DNA from: Aculops lycopersici | Lineage: Eukaryota; Arthropoda; Arachnida; Trombidiformes; Eriophyidae | DNA length: 64,000 nucleotides | NCBI GenBank assembly: GCA_015350385.1 | Contig: WNKI01000004.1 | Coordinates: 2,523,162-2,587,161, forward strand | Direction: 5' to 3' | Shown here: positions 22,101 through 34,400 of the stretch, piece by piece | How positions within the stretch are numbered: the stretch's first letter is position 1 | Layout of the letters: each line of letters begins with the position of its first letter | Translations under genes and position numbers: made by a program | The notes under the pieces: model-generated | The model's database searches: none | Told to the model about the DNA's origin: nothing | What the model saw: only the letters and a program-made list of their open reading frames with translations

Positions 22101-23113
22101 TTGTGGCCCAAGGTCATCTGATCAATCACTGCACTGTAATGACTCACGGCCTCGTCGTTCATCGACCATCCGCCGGAAATGAACTCCATTTGGCCATTAG
22201 TAACTAGCTTCTTGAATCTCGATCTCATATACTCGTTTTGGTCGCGCCACCAGCGCATAAAGAAGGACGTTTCGACAAAGATAAAGCGACGCCGAGGATT
22301 CTCTAGCAGCGACTTGACCACTGAGTTTATAATTGTTTCCACGTAGCCGTAATAGTATTGATCGAATGTCTCCACCCAGCCAGTGTCCAGATGGGTGTGG
22401 CAAATTATATGCACATTCAACATACCCTCCTTGGTCACGGGACAATTGCCGCCCACCTGTTCCAGGTTGATTGGTGGAAGTTGCTGCTGCTGGCTGTAAG
22501 GTGGCTGCTGACTAGCTAGCGATTGTTGCATGCCAACTATTCTAGGATTTGCAGAGGCTAGGACGGGACATTGGGCTTGCATGTGAGCTTGCTGCAATTG
22601 CATCATCCTGGCATAGTTTGACGACAACCCGAGCGCCGGCGAGGAGCCGGCCGCTTGCATAACTTGCGCCTGCGGCGGATTGAAGTGATTTGGTTGTAGT
22701 GGTGAGTTTGCATTGTTGCTGTTTAAATTTAAATGTTGACTAGACTGAACTGATGGGTTTATTGATCTGAGCTGATGGTGTATGTTGCTTGCTTGTGGGA
22801 TCAGTGACTGGCTATATACAGCTTGAATGTTGCCATTGGGTAACAATGAGATGAGAAGTAGTGGGATTGTAACTAGCCCTAATAATGATCGACTTGTGGC
22901 CATTAACAAGGGCGACCTGTTTCTCGCTTGGCAACAAAAGCTATAGTCGTCGTCGTTGTTGTTGGTGCTGCTGCTGCGGCGGCGGCGGCTAGAGTTGTTT
23001 TGTATCGGCCGCTGAGACAACTTGTTGCTCGCGCTCGTTGCTGCCGACGAGCTTACACGAGCTGCGGCCACTTGTTGCTGTGGTCGCTGTTTAAATCTAT
23101 TTGACGGCTTCAT
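19154..23113 (-). CDS. Lysosomal-type alpha-mannosidase (GH38, MAN2B1-like)
   Basis: A single 1319-codon frame. GH38 enzymes remove alpha-linked mannose; the MAN2B1 branch degrades N-glycans in lysosomes. Domain order is: catalytic barrel from about residue 230 with CHTHLDTGW (zinc ligands H241 and D243 by analogy), the RRRFIFVETSFFMRWW segment, GWSMNDEAVSHY, and WQIDPFGHSRE with nucleophile D358. Next come the three-helix region (LGILQHHDAVTGT) and the beta-rich C-terminal half, ending with LLSLESWDQENVLIRLEHIFE as in MAN2B1. The first ATG gives 70 basic, Ser-rich residues before a hydrophobic stretch. The ATG at 22903 (Met71) would start directly at a normal signal peptide (SRSLLGLVTIPLLLISLLP) and is a good alternative. 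Residues 133-220 are Q-rich. Odd points are HTHLDTGW instead of the usual HTHDDVGW and a 52-residue insert, possibly an optional intron (20602..20757). Confidence 0.92.
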   Translation of the reverse strand: MKPSNRFKQRPQQQVAAARVSSSAATSASNKLSQRPIQNNSSRRRRSSSTNNNDDDYSFCCQARNRSPLLMATSRSLLGLVTIPLLLISLLPNGNIQAVYSQSLIPQASNIHHQLRSINPSVQSSQHLNLNSNNANSPLQPNHFNPPQAQVMQAAGSSPALGLSSNYARMMQLQQAHMQAQCPVLASANPRIVGMQQSLASQQPPYSQQQQLPPINLEQVGGNCPVTKEGMLNVHIICHTHLDTGWVETFDQYYYGYVETIINSVVKSLLENPRRRFIFVETSFFMRWWRDQNEYMRSRFKKLVTNGQMEFISGGWSMNDEAVSHYSAVIDQMTLGHKSLYRLFGQCGGVPKIGWQIDPFGHSREYASLLSQMGFDGLFLGRIDFQDKMFRQNMQSMEFVWKSSPSLGAYKTDMFTCILPNTYSPPEQFCFDVNCNDEQLNKYNIQQKATHFSLMMMKQAESYATNHTLVTMGMDFHYRDANKWYTNLDMLVDEIQSNPMKYKINLVYSTPSCYLKNIHKQSHVSWPVKLDDFFPYADAHNSYWTGYFTSRPGLKYQIVMGNNFLQAAKQLSVLANPMSNQDAVNELEPLQETLGILQHHDAVTGTCKQFVNDDYSRMLGNAMKKAHHSLVTSVAKIIEHNNNQRQAMGHQQQMSPIDMFIMKGEHIFCSSLNASHCQISEKLDRFEKLLIHAYNPASHTVQHFIQIPVRDGRYIVRESSGNSNAAIASQQTPIPPSVLRLTSIESRQDYGVIDPEVSKEFIFAAILPPLTMATYVIEKLPGPPTGVGGGQLMAAASGTGPSFYSPTGSSGIKPSQASVSSLLPRIAYPSPPNNNNLVRREILGTPGGGDFIFGNSRISGIIDQTTGLLKAIQFADGRRLPFKQNFYYYDADGKYRPEKNSGAYIFNPSDRGAQRIAPKAEIEIIRGPVVEEVHQVFSPWCSQVIRIYKHSDYIEFHWLVGPIPIQADISNPNLQNGAYNPISDNGREIVSLYETDMKTNGTFFTDSNGRETIRRLRNHRSDYRLFTSETTASNYYPITSWIFIRDYDRNLQLTILPDRPQGGSSLHDGQVELMLHRRLLQDDGLGVEEPLNEPGIDRRGLIIRGKHYLLIGPIDSVIRSTRQLSKQLHMHPIQWFQAPPATMSLGQAPLISTNLLSSAGASPSASESAASGGANPSSRFKFSGLRDYLPKMINLLSLESWDQENVLIRLEHIFEINEDADYSRPVQVSLRRMFKNFKVVKVREMTLDALQDVEVARTNRLRFQTSTNPYKNYTDELGDFVNMDYVSHLIEGTQNGEDLFIVELRPMEIRTFLVQIHYI

Positions 23114-24846
23114 CTTGCACCTTCTCTCTTTTCACTCACTCACTCACTCTCTCTGTGCCTCACTTTTGGGCGTCTAAATGGCCGGCGGCGATTTGCCAAC
23201 TAACCGACTGACTCTCTCGCTTTGCCCGTTCGTCAGTTTGATTGACGGCTAGCTTATTATTACGCACACACATACACTCATACAGTGCCTTGGCAAGCTA
23301 GCTAGCTTGGCGCTCGCACATCGAGTTGGACCTAGACTTTTGACAGTTGGGAGCCGATGCAAGAGACAGAGGGACGAGCGCAAGAGTAGCAACGGCGATA
23401 GGAGCAGTAAGTAAAAAAAATAAAAATAAAAATAAAAACAAGAGCAACGTCAACTTTCGCGACGCAACCAACGAAATGCAATGCAAAAGTTTAATAACCA
23501 AGAAAAGTACGCTGACGACCATAAGCTTTCATTTTGAGACTCCGCCATTTCGTCCAACCGCAAACCAACCGCACGCTTCTCAGTGACCCGCCCACCGAGG
23601 TAACCCGAAAGTTTGACACACAGACACAGTGACTCAAACGGATTGAGGTAGAGTTAGTGTGTGTGAGAGAGAGAGAGAGGGAGAGAGAGAAGATGGGCTA
23701 ATTGGAGTGTCTAAAGGGAGCGGAATTGTGGCCAAAAAGGCAGTTGTTGGGATGCAACATATGAGGCTGTGGTTTTGTGCTGGCGCAGGAGGCGGCGCCA
23801 GCAGCAATAGAAACAGAAACGGCGACAGTCGGAGCAGAGGCGGCCAAAACTTGGCGACGATTAGCGCCACTGTCTCGAGTCCAATCTGCTGACTGCTTAT
23901 ATGACCTCGTTTGTCGCCATCGCTATCGCAATTGCGATGTATTCGTCTTGGTCGTCGTTGTCGTCGTCGTCGTAGTCTTTGGAGTTCTAAAGTCTCGGCG
24001 CTGAGGCTTCGATGGCAAGACCAAGAGTGAGAAGGAAAGAAAGAGAGGAGCAGTTGCCAAGTATAATCATCATCATCTTTTCATTCTCAATAGTTTTTGT
24101 TGGTCGCGCGCGCCTTTTGATTCAACCACCACCACAACAACCACGAAGACGACATTGCGGAGGAAAGTTTGCCTCAATCTTCTTATATTCAAACATCTGG
24201 AGGCAACGCAATGGAATCTGCAAGACTAGCGGCGGCGGCTGCGGCGCCGCCACTCCCGTTGGCTCGCTTGCCAATCCAGTCGCAGCCGAGTTCTACTCTG
24301 TCATCTTGAATACGCATAATGAATCCATTGCAACTAGTTAGTCAGTCAGTCGTGAGTCAGCTTCGCGCGCTTGTCGCAATCTATCTATACATCATTCTTC
24401 TCCTCTATTCTCATCATCATCATCTCGCTAGCCCACAGTGCAGTGGATGGCGTCGTTGTTGTTAATATGGCCGCTAATGCAGCAAAATTGCAGCAGCGGA
24501 TACTGTGGCTATATTTTTATCATCGCCGCTTCTGCAAGCAAAACTGCCTCAGTTTCTCCTCTCGGCTTCGCTAAGAACTGGATCTGGAAACTGGAGCTGA
24601 TATTATAACACCGTTACAAACCGCAACCGGATTGCGCAACACACCAACCAAACCAACCACCTGCAGCGCTAGTAGTGCTAGTAGCAAGCGGAGTTGGTAG
24701 CGGCAGGCGAGCGCCAAGACTCGCCGCGGAGCTCAGAGCAACTTGTTGTGCGCTTGAGTTGAGGGGCAAGGAACAAGCACAGATTTATCAGTTAATCTGG
24801 CAGCAGCAGCCACCGAGCGACAACAGCAAGCACCGGAGGCAACACA
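23114..24846. other. 1.7 kb between divergent mannosidase and the gene at 24847
   Basis: Contains a GA tract (23666-23692), an AAAAT/AAAAAC run near 23413 and GTCGTC triplets near 23950. The small open frames follow these repeats and are not supported. Probably promoters and leaders. Confidence 0.5.
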
Positions 24847-25368
24847 ATGAGTGGACACTACATAACCACCTGCCCCCTCACAACGGGCCTATTAATTCTG
24901 CTACAATTTTTGTTAATTGTTTGGCCAGCGGTCGGCTACTCGGGGATGCTCATGGACCAGGATTCGCCGGTGGCCAGGCCGCCGGCTCGCCTCGTGGCGC
25001 TCCCAAATCGCGGCGGCGGAAAACCACTGCCTCTGTTGCCTGGTCTACTGGACGACACCCTGCTATCGGCCGGCTCCTTTTCGTTCGGAGCCAAGCTGGT
25101 CCACTTTGATAAACTGCGCGTTCTTGGCAACGTCTACGCCAACAAAATAAACGGCCGCCCACTTCGTGAGGCGTACCTGCTCAAGAGCGCGCTGCGTGGC
25201 CAACAGCACCCACAATATCATCAGCCAAAACAGCCGCAACCACAAAGAACCGCCACCGACCGAAACTATGGCCAAATGGGAGCTATTCCAGGTGCGCTGT
25301 TTCAAAAGCGAAATGAACAATCGATGCCAGAGTCGATCAAGCTCAAGATCATCAGTTTGGATAGGTAA
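24847..25368 (+). CDS. Unrecognised secreted protein, or first exon of one
   Basis: ATG in a good context (CACAATGA) opens a 173-residue frame. It has a signal peptide (LTTGLLILLQFLLIVWPAVG, residues about 11-31), a Pro/Leu/Gly segment, then LRVLGNVYANKINGRPLREAY, a His/Gln/Pro-rich stretch and SMPESIKLKIISLDR. I recognise no domain. The frame ends at TAA directly within a splice-donor-like GATAG|GTAATA (intron would begin at 25365), so the stop may be intronic. A phase-compatible open stretch follows at 25615..25828, and joining the two would give 243 residues. The signal peptide and codon pattern make coding likely; the true C-terminus is uncertain. Confidence 0.5.
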   Translation: MSGHYITTCPLTTGLLILLQFLLIVWPAVGYSGMLMDQDSPVARPPARLVALPNRGGGKPLPLLPGLLDDTLLSAGSFSFGAKLVHFDKLRVLGNVYANKINGRPLREAYLLKSALRGQQHPQYHQPKQPQPQRTATDRNYGQMGAIPGALFQKRNEQSMPESIKLKIISLDR

Positions 25369-26351
25369 TAAAAGAATCCATTCATCGGTTGTCATTCAAG
25401 AGGGACAAGATCTGTCACATAGAAGTTGAGACGATAAGTACCATAGAAGATTTGTGTTCTCCATTGTTATTTGAGTGAGATTCTTTCTCCTCCCATTGGA
25501 AGTTTGTGTTAAAGGTAAAGTGGAAACTTTGACCGGAGGTGGAGAGTTTGCAAGCTTTTGCGTGCCTGCTGACATTTTGTGTGTGTGTGGGGGGGGGGGA
25601 GTGTGAGCTACCAGTGTTAAGCCTAGTGGCCGGTCGACCATTATTCAGGTATTTCAAGTTCAAGTTTCGGACGTAATGCTAGAGTTTTCGCTAGCTCGAT
25701 ATCAACGAGAAGGACGAATCATCCCTCTCCCTCAGCTTGAGCTAACCCAGCCAATCGCCACTGCCTCTCCTCAACAAAGATCCCCCTCCAAACCACTGCG
25801 GCCGCCACACCATCAGGACCCAAGCTAGATTTATGGACGCAGTGAACCCGATGGTCTGGTTAGGGTCAGGTGAGCTCTCTGTTCGTTACCTGAAGGCTTG
25901 CCGCTGCTTGGCTGACTCTATGGCCCGCTTGCTTACTTGCTCAACCAGAGAGACCTGGCATTACTGTTACTGCTACTCCTAATTCAAGTACACTGAGCGG
26001 CAGTGTTGAAGTCGTGCGCTCCAACGAGCTTCAAGCTTCATAGCCCACTCCTGACGACAGGCTCATTCCGTTCGTTTGTCTGATCTCGCTGACGCTCGCA
26101 AACTCCAATTGCAACCACCGATTTGGCCAACCCACTCGTCGGCTTGCTCGCTTTGTCGTGCAACCAACCACCGACCCGGCCCGGCCAATTGGAATCCATT
26201 TATCCAGTCCAGTCCACCGGGCCGCTAGATTTGATCGTCGTCGTCGTTATTGCAACATGAGCGTGCGTAGTGCGTATTGCGCCCAACTCGCTCGCTTACA
26301 CCTGCCGTTGATGAGTTAATTTAGCGACTCGCACGTGTCGCCTGCTCGTCC

Positions 26352-26373
26352 TGTGTGTGTGTGTGTGTGTGTG
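26352..26373. repeat. (GT)n microsatellite
   Basis: Eleven GT units. Confidence 0.85.
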
Positions 26374-29300
26374 AGAAAGAGGAGAGCCCGGCCAATTTGC
26401 AGGGTTAAAGTTCAAGTTGGCCGAACGAAAGAACCCCGACGAACTAAACACTTGCCATTGGAGCGCAAGAGTTTCTCTCTTGTCCTCCTTCCGCTTTGCA
26501 GCTTTGTCCCGGAAGCGGTAATAGACGCCGCCTAGCTACATGACGACAACAGTGGATGTTAACAGTGAAGGTCACCGGCGTGGTGGTTACCTGTTCAATG
26601 TCGGCGGCGCCAAGTGGTCGATGGATCATCGCGTCTGGGGAGAGTTGCTGGTGGCAAAATTGGATTTATTGGCCAAGTTTCTGTGATGATGATTGCAATG
26701 TTCTCGCTCACACCCCAACCACCGAGAGGACGACGACGATAGAAAAGGAGAAAAAACAAGACACACACAGACAACTGTCCCACTGAACGCTCGTTGGAGG
26801 TCGCTACACAGGTGGTGGTCAGGAATGAATGGATTCCAATCAGGTAAAGTCGGCGAAGACTTCAAACGGCTGAGGTGACAGTAGCACCTGTGACAAATAG
26901 TTATAGTGCCACCACATTGCTGGCACCTAAAAGCAGTGGCTAGTATTCCTTCTAGTTCCGCCAACAAAAACAGGCGAGCTGTTGCCACTTGTTATCGTTG
27001 TGGTTGTCGTTGTTGTTGTTGTTGTTGAGATACATATCCTTTTGACCGACTTGTTTGCCCAACGAGTCGTGAGTATGAAAGGCCATTCCCGCTAATTTTG
27101 CTTCGGTTTGCTGTCGGTTATTTTGTTTTTGTTTACTGATTATTGTTTCCATATTGTTTGTTTTGATATCTCACCTACTCAAGTCAAACATGTAGATTTT
27201 TTCCTCCTCATAGAATTGGATCCAAATTTCAGCTTCCTCGGAAATTAAGGTACAAAATACACAGAGACACACACAAAAAACAAGCTCATCAGTTACATGA
27301 TGATGAGCAAAGTAGCCCCTTTCCTCGTATAATCTCTGGCCTCCTAGTTATTGAGATCTTGAGCATTATCGTAAACATTCTGCAGCCAAACCTAAGGACG
27401 GCAGACAGGTGATCACACAAATTAGTTTGTTGTTATGAAGTCGGCGTCATTATGTACGATGACGTCAGTTTTGTTTTGCTATCATCATCATCACCATCTT
27501 TGCAATATGATTCAACCCAAAGGCCAGTGAGTTCAGCTGAAGAGGAGCATCAACTAAAAACAAATAACAAGGGCGGCCTCATCTAACCTTCTACATAATG
27601 GCGGTATTGGTATGGGCAAGGTCAGCTCGTTGATTGTAAACTAAGCTTCTTTTTTTGCTACCTGTGCGAAAAGATAATCCACCACAAGTTCCTGTTACTG
27701 GGTCCATTTTTCCTTGAAAATCATACCATCTCTATTGCTCTCCTTCTCGTTTGTAATTCAATTTCAGTTTCATTTTCATGCGTCACGCTTCCGCTAGATT
27801 TTGATTTGAGTCAAACTGAATTTTACCATAGAAAATTCTGGTTTCAAGAGGAAACGACAAACAATAAACCAACACTCGACTTTTCAAACAAAAGTCACCG
27901 ATCATTTCCCATGGCGTCGAGCGCTAGATTTTACAATCCAACGGAAAACTACCATCTCTCTCCAAGGGCTCGTGGGGAGAAACAACTAGAGTAACTTATT
28001 TGGGTCAGCCGATGATTGGATGCGCTCATCGATTCGTTTAGCTCTACCCACGAAGTATTTGGGCGGAAGCGCACCCTTCCACTTACAGTTTAGATACTGC
28101 ATCTTAACATCGGACCCATTCAAATATCGGTTGTGGTTGATTGACCCGAATTGCGAGTAGAATATCTCAAGATGCCAGTACTTCCTAGGCAAATTTCGGC
28201 CAAGAATCTAGTTAAGGCAAATTGCGTAGTGGCCTGGGGACACTCAAATTAGGCGGCCTACTTTCGGCCACTTTGCTGTCCAGGCTGTTGTGTGTTTACT
28301 AAATGCATGCAGAGGTCAAGTTTGGCAGCTTGCTCGCATGAGACTTGAGAAGTGGCAGTCTAGAAGGTGGTTGTAAAATTCCGTTTTGTTTACGCTCAAA
28401 TTCAAGTGCGTTTCCTGTTTCGAGTTGAACGAGAGCAAAGGTGTGGTGCATAAATCAGACTCGAGCCAGTGAACTGATCGACACTTCCAGCCAAATCCTG
28501 CCTCTCGTTTTGCGTTGAAGTCCTATTGGCGCCACTGGCAATGATACTGTTCAATGGACACTACTTCCATTTCCGGTGGGTTGACCATCTCCCCGAGCGA
28601 CAAGAAGCAGGAATTGCGCGCGCAAAAGGCGAGATAAGAGGCGGGCAGCTGGCCGATTAAATCACAGATCGATCGGCAGGCGAACATCTAGGTGAGATCT
28701 TCCAAGTAGCTAGGTAGGTAGGTGGTGGAGTTGGGACGCTACCACTTGGAGTTATTTGAAATTTCTGGCCACGCCGCTTTGGTGCAACGGCTCGTGCGGA
28801 ATCGATTGGCAGAAGTGCGTCGTCCATTTTATTGGTCGCGACGATTGCGGCGATTTCATATGAAGACCAGCGGAGAGTAGCAAGCAAGCAAGCACTTGCA
28901 AGAGACAGGGAGGCAGGTGGCGCGTGACAGCGTTAGTCAAATGGGGGACCAAAATAACCCTTGCAGCGTGTTGTGTGGAATCCAAGACCCCGATTCTAGT
29001 TTGTTAGCGAGAATCTTACGACGATTAGTATTCTGGCGAGCGACTTGCGGCAAGCCGGCTTGTCACTAGTATTTGAGTCGAGTTTTCTGGCACTTATACT
29101 TGTTCCCACCATCTTTCGAGTGTTAAGCTTCTGGTAAACACCACTTGTACTTTGGGGCAATGTGTGTGGGCTCGTGCCGTCGGACAGTTTCTTATTCCTA
29201 CAACCACCACCACCTCAACTCTGGCCCTCATCTGTCTCGCCGGAAGTCGGCCGGTAGCCTGGGCGGAGATAACACGCAAAACAGCACCGCCGCCAGCGTT

Positions 29301-31343
29301 GGGTCTCGCCATTGTTAGCCCAGCACTAAAGTGGCTCTCATCGGTCTTATCACGCGGCCAAGGTCGCGGAGGCACTTTGTAAGGCACTGGGCTGACTTTA
29401 GTTGCGGTCCTATGAGACCGGAACTCTGGTGGTGTCTTGACAAAATGTCACTCTGGAACGATGTTAATGAGCAACAATAGCAGCGACAACATTGACTTCA
29501 ACTCTCAACTACTTGACTTCAAACCAAACCTAACAGAACAGAACAACAACTGAGGGCTCAGCTGCTTCAACAACAACCACAACCAGCGACTGCTCTCTTT
29601 TGAACCGGCCATTAGTTTGCGTTGTTGGAATTGCAGCCTGTACTTGCAAAAAGGCACAGCGAAGGAGCAATAGCTACACGACGGCCGCTCCTTCTGCTAC
29701 CGCCATTCAAACTGACGAAAACTGCTGCCACTACTCCAGTTTGCGCAGTTGGCATACGCCGCCCATGGAGGCGACATAACCCACGAGCATCATCCTCATT
29801 ATGGACCAACTGAGAGAGTATATAAAAGTTCTGTTATGGGCACTGGTTGTCGTTTTGAGCGCCACAAAGTGAGCGAGAGTTGGTTTGAGACTCCGGTCGG
29901 AGAGGGAGAGAGAAAGAGAGGGAGAGAGAGAGATGGAGCGAGCGAGCGAGCAAGTTCGGTACGCGACCCAAAACTTTGGGAAATTCCAGAGGCCAGTAAT
30001 GTTATTACGATCTTTCCGATTGGCATGCGAGACTCGAGAGCAGCGTGCCGGGCATGCTGCTAGTCTGCCCGGTATGGGTTGAGTAGCACTGGAGACTCTG
30101 GCCTCAAAAGTGGCGAGACAAAACGACCATCAAGCCGTTTGAGAAAATGGCAAGCCAGCAAGGCGCCCCACGCGGAGCCTTGACGTCGATTTGGTTGAAA
30201 GTTTGCAAGAGGAGTGACAAATCTAGTTTGCATTTCCCCTTGTCCTTGTTTCCTGTAGCTTTTTTGCATCATTCGGTTTCTTCTCGCGTCGCGGGGCGCT
30301 GGTCGCTCAAGAGCGTCGTAAAACTTGCGCTTCTGCAAGTCAAAACATTGAACAGTCCAAACAGTCAGTTAGTGACTCAATGTCTAGACGCCGATACATA
30401 ATTGGATGGCGAAACCGCTTTGGTTTTGCCGACGGCCGATGGTGGTGGAAAACTCTAATGAGCCCATCTGAGCATAGAGCCATCGGCGATTATAGCAGTA
30501 GATAACAACGGCGGCGACTACGACGATACAAGCTCGGTGGTGGCGAAGGCGGCGGCGGCAGCTAATCTTCTCGCTAGCTGCACCGGAAGCTAACTCATCA
30601 TTACCAAACTAACAGAGTTCGACTATCTACTGCCTTCCTCGCTCCTCCGTCCTCCGTCCGACATTCGACTGTCGACTCTGGAGCCGAAAGTTTTTTGCTT
30701 GGATTCGAGGCAGTTTACTTTGATAGCTTCGAGCGCCTAGCGACCTGGGCAGCTAGGCGCACCCTCTTAACGCGCATTCGGGTTGGCGAGATAAGCGCTT
30801 GCGCGCAGGTTGTAGCCGAAAATTTTTCGCCCACCTGCACACTTGTCTCGCCATTTTGTTTGCCTCTTTACATGAGTGGCTCACTTCCGCCGCTCGCCGG
30901 CTGCCTAGCTGGCCCACTGAAACCACCAACAAAGGGGCGTCGCTGTTCTCAGTGTTGTTGCAGCTTTTAATCTGAAGAGCTCTGGGGCTGCGGGGGGAAA
31001 TCTGAAATATGAGTTCAACGGGCGGACCTCCTTAGCCGTTGGCATACACTTGCCTGTACAATCTAAATGGAAATCTCGACTGCAAGTCGGCTGGCTGTGC
31101 GGCTGTACAGCGGAAATAACATGCCCTCCTTCGAGACTCTCAGCGCAAGATTACATAATTTCAAGGTTGGCAAGCGGGAAAGAGATAGAGTCGTTGAAGG
31201 AAAGAGAATGGAAATAGAGTGGGAAAGTTCTGAAGATTCAGAAGGCGAAGCGAGAGTTGCGAGACAAAAGAGTTAACTTGGAAGCCTGTGAGTTGGATGC
31301 GAGGAAATCCGAGTCGACGGTCACTATTGTGTGAGAGTATCAG

Positions 31344-31347
<4 letters not shown>

Positions 31348-31406
<59 letters not shown>
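31348..31406. repeat. (TA)n followed by (TG)n compound microsatellite
   Basis: About 19 TA units run directly into about ten TG units. Both are alternating purine-pyrimidine and prone to unusual helices and length change. Confidence 0.9.
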
Positions 31407-34400
31407 TTGTGTATTTGTTTGGTTGTTCTTACCCATTTCCCCTACACAAGCAACCACTTTCACCACAAAGAGATGGAAAGAGGGAAATTATCATCCCATT
31501 TGCCGTACACATCCCTCCCCTTATACCCACTTCTCTCCCTCTCTTCTTTCTTAGTCTTCCAGTGATTCGGCGGAGCTGAGTGGTGCTCTCGTTGGCGGTT
31601 TCACTGGCCAACGACTTCTCTAGAAACAGGAAGAGAGTAGCGGCGGTCGCAGCAGCAACAACAATGGGGCCACAACCGCTCGCCAGGATTTAATTCAATT
31701 TCCACTTCGGTCAACAGCGAAGGTTCTAGGTGCATTTCTCTCGCTTGAGCCACCCGAAGCCATTGAGAGCAGAGGCGGCGAAACTTGATAGAAAAACGCG
31801 AACACCGTTACTGCAACTCGCTTAGTATTCTCTATAGCCAGTCTGCCACTGGTGTTGCAATTCCTATGCGCCCGTGAAAGATCGCAAACTAGAGGAGCAA
31901 GGGCGGCGGCGGCGACGGCGACGGCGACCCAGTGTCCCAGTGGCAACCTAGTGGATCTGAAGCGGCCAGTCGCTTTAGATCGGAAGCCGCGACGACTGCC
32001 CATTTGCCTGCGCCTTCGCTGGTATCGGGCGATTCCAATGGTGTGTGCGGATACTCATATCTAACGCGCACATGAATGGGCACGTAGTCAGTCGATGGCT
32101 AGCTTGTCGGCCGCTCGCTGCTTGGGGCGCCGGTGAGCCGCCAGCGAGTTAGCTGAGTGAGTGACTGGCTTGGTGGCTTGGTGAGGGTTGAGTTGAGTGG
32201 AGTGAATTCGAGGCGAAGGTGGACTACAGCTAGCTACAGTTACAATACAATGCAATGCCATACTATACAATGTGACGTTACTCCAAGTAACGGACTGCAA
32301 TCAAATGAGCATCGGGAAACGACCTCCCAGCGCGCGCGTGCCGAGAAAGCGTCCACTTGTCTCGAGATTTCCGCTGACCCCCAACTTGATTCAACTGATA
32401 CGCCGGCGCCGAGACAATGACCTGCCATTTACATTGTAGCGGCCAAAATTGCACTCAACCCCCTGCACTGTGAATATACAACAACGAGCTTCCGGCGGCG
32501 TGAGTGATCAATGCGGTCGAGATTATCTCAGTCTGTCTCTCTTGGCGTCTGTTAGTCGAGTGCCATTTGCTCTTTGAAAGTGAATTGTAACTTGAACTTG
32601 GAATTTCCCGATTTCCACAGTAGCGCCAACAATAATAAACAACAACACTAGCAATAACCACTTCAAGTTACCAACAATTGAGCGGTTTGATGCCCAGCCT
32701 CTTGGGGCCGCCAGCTTCAGTTTGTGCTCCGGCCCACCACTTGTTTGTTGCTCGTCTGGTTGGCAGGTTTGTCAGTTGGCTGCCATTCAGGTAGGGGGGG
32801 GGGCAGACAGAAGAAAAACGAAAACAACCAGGGGACCATAATAACTAATGCACTCATTCTATTGTTAGCCGATGTGCTTTCGCGTACAACCTGTCAGACG
32901 AATCGGCGAAGCTAAAAGAAGAGGCTGGCCACTTGACACAATCGGGCCAGCAACCTTCTGGTTTGTTGGTTGCATCGCGAGCAAGGGAAAGCGACGAGCA
33001 GATCTAGCGACGAGCGAGGATCAATATTTGCGCTAACCTTGGAGAGGCCAACGAAGACGACGATCACAATAACAACAACAGCGCCACCAACGACGACGAC
33101 GACGACGACAAGGGAACCATTGATGGGGATTCGATTGGTTGGTTCGACGATGGTCCAGGCGACGGCGGTTGTGGCGCAGGTAGCAAAAAGGTAGACCAAC
33201 TTTGGTGGCCTCCAATGTAAACAGTGCAACATCGGCACTTTATCCAGCGTTAGCAGCAACCAAGCAAGCAACTTGGGAAACTAGCTGCTCAGTTGTTTCA
33301 AGGAAACAATTAGTCCTTAGGAAGCTAACCGATAAGAAGCTAGCCAACGCCGCAGGGCTGATTTGTATCCAAACCAATTAACCACTCGGTCATTTGGTGC
33401 GGCCAGCCTGCCATTTAGTTTCATTCCATTTCATTGGTTCCATCTATTGGTGCTGATGCTGATACTTTTGTGACTTGTAGCTCTAAAGTTGTATGGTATA
33501 TAAACTCCACCACCAAGCCAACTGCCTTCGAGTGACATTCTTGGAGTGCGTCGCTCTGTCTCAATCCAACCTGAGATACTTGGCCATATGCCAGCTTGGC
33601 ACTTGGAATTGTTTAACCAAACTAAGTGTAAGAAAGTCCGAGACAAGGAGAGGGGCAGAGAGACTTACGAAGCGTCGGACAAAGACAAATGAGGTCTGGG
33701 CAAAACGAGACTAATGACGAGGAGCTCGGCATCATTATGACGGACGGTTGGATTGGAGTCTTATTCAGTTAAACCCTTGTGCTTGCACAAAGGTTACTCA
33801 TGAGACTCGTATCGTGTGCCCGTTCAGGTGGCCAAGGTGGAGTCGTTGTTACAGTTGTTGTCACTATCATTGCTGCTGCGGCATCAGCTAGAAAGTTGGT
33901 TACCCAAAGAGCAAGTATGTCTAGGCTGGGGGAAAAGAGGAGAGAGAAGCGAGTTGCAGGTAAGATCGAGTCGAGTGTTAATCTCATCGGAACGCCAGTC
34001 ACTTGTTTTACTGAAAGTCGCAGGAAAAGTATAGGGGCATCGAGATAGTGCGAGCAAATATTGCAAGTAGAGCAAATAAAAACAGAGACAGGAAACGGAA
34101 ACGGAAACGGAAGCGAGATAGGGAGGAAGGTAAAGTCTGTGTTGGCGTGTCAATCGCATCGCAATTGTGAGCTACTTACACAAAGAGAGAGAGAAGGGTA
34201 GATACAGAGGAGAAATCCAAGTAAACGAGAGCAAGAGAGAATTAGGATGAAAGCATTGCGATTCTTTTTCGTGGTAGTCGTCGCGGAGGTTCACTTCCGC
34301 CCGAGAGTTTCAACGAAATTGCGACAGAAGCAGTCGAAGTTGTCCTATTGGAGCGAGCGCGCAGTTGAGCTATCACAGGTGAGCGCGCCCGTTTCTGTCG

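Noticed and set aside
27986..28192. A 68-codon minus-strand frame (KYWHLEIFYSQFG ... RAKRIDERIQ)
   Set aside because: The composition is protein-like, but no signal, domain, neighbouring exon or promoter could be identified. It may be a remnant or chance.
29749..30063. A plus-strand frame following a TATATAAAA at about 29819
   Set aside because: The frame is dominated by a GA-repeat (Arg/Glu) and starts before the TATA box. There is no other coding evidence.
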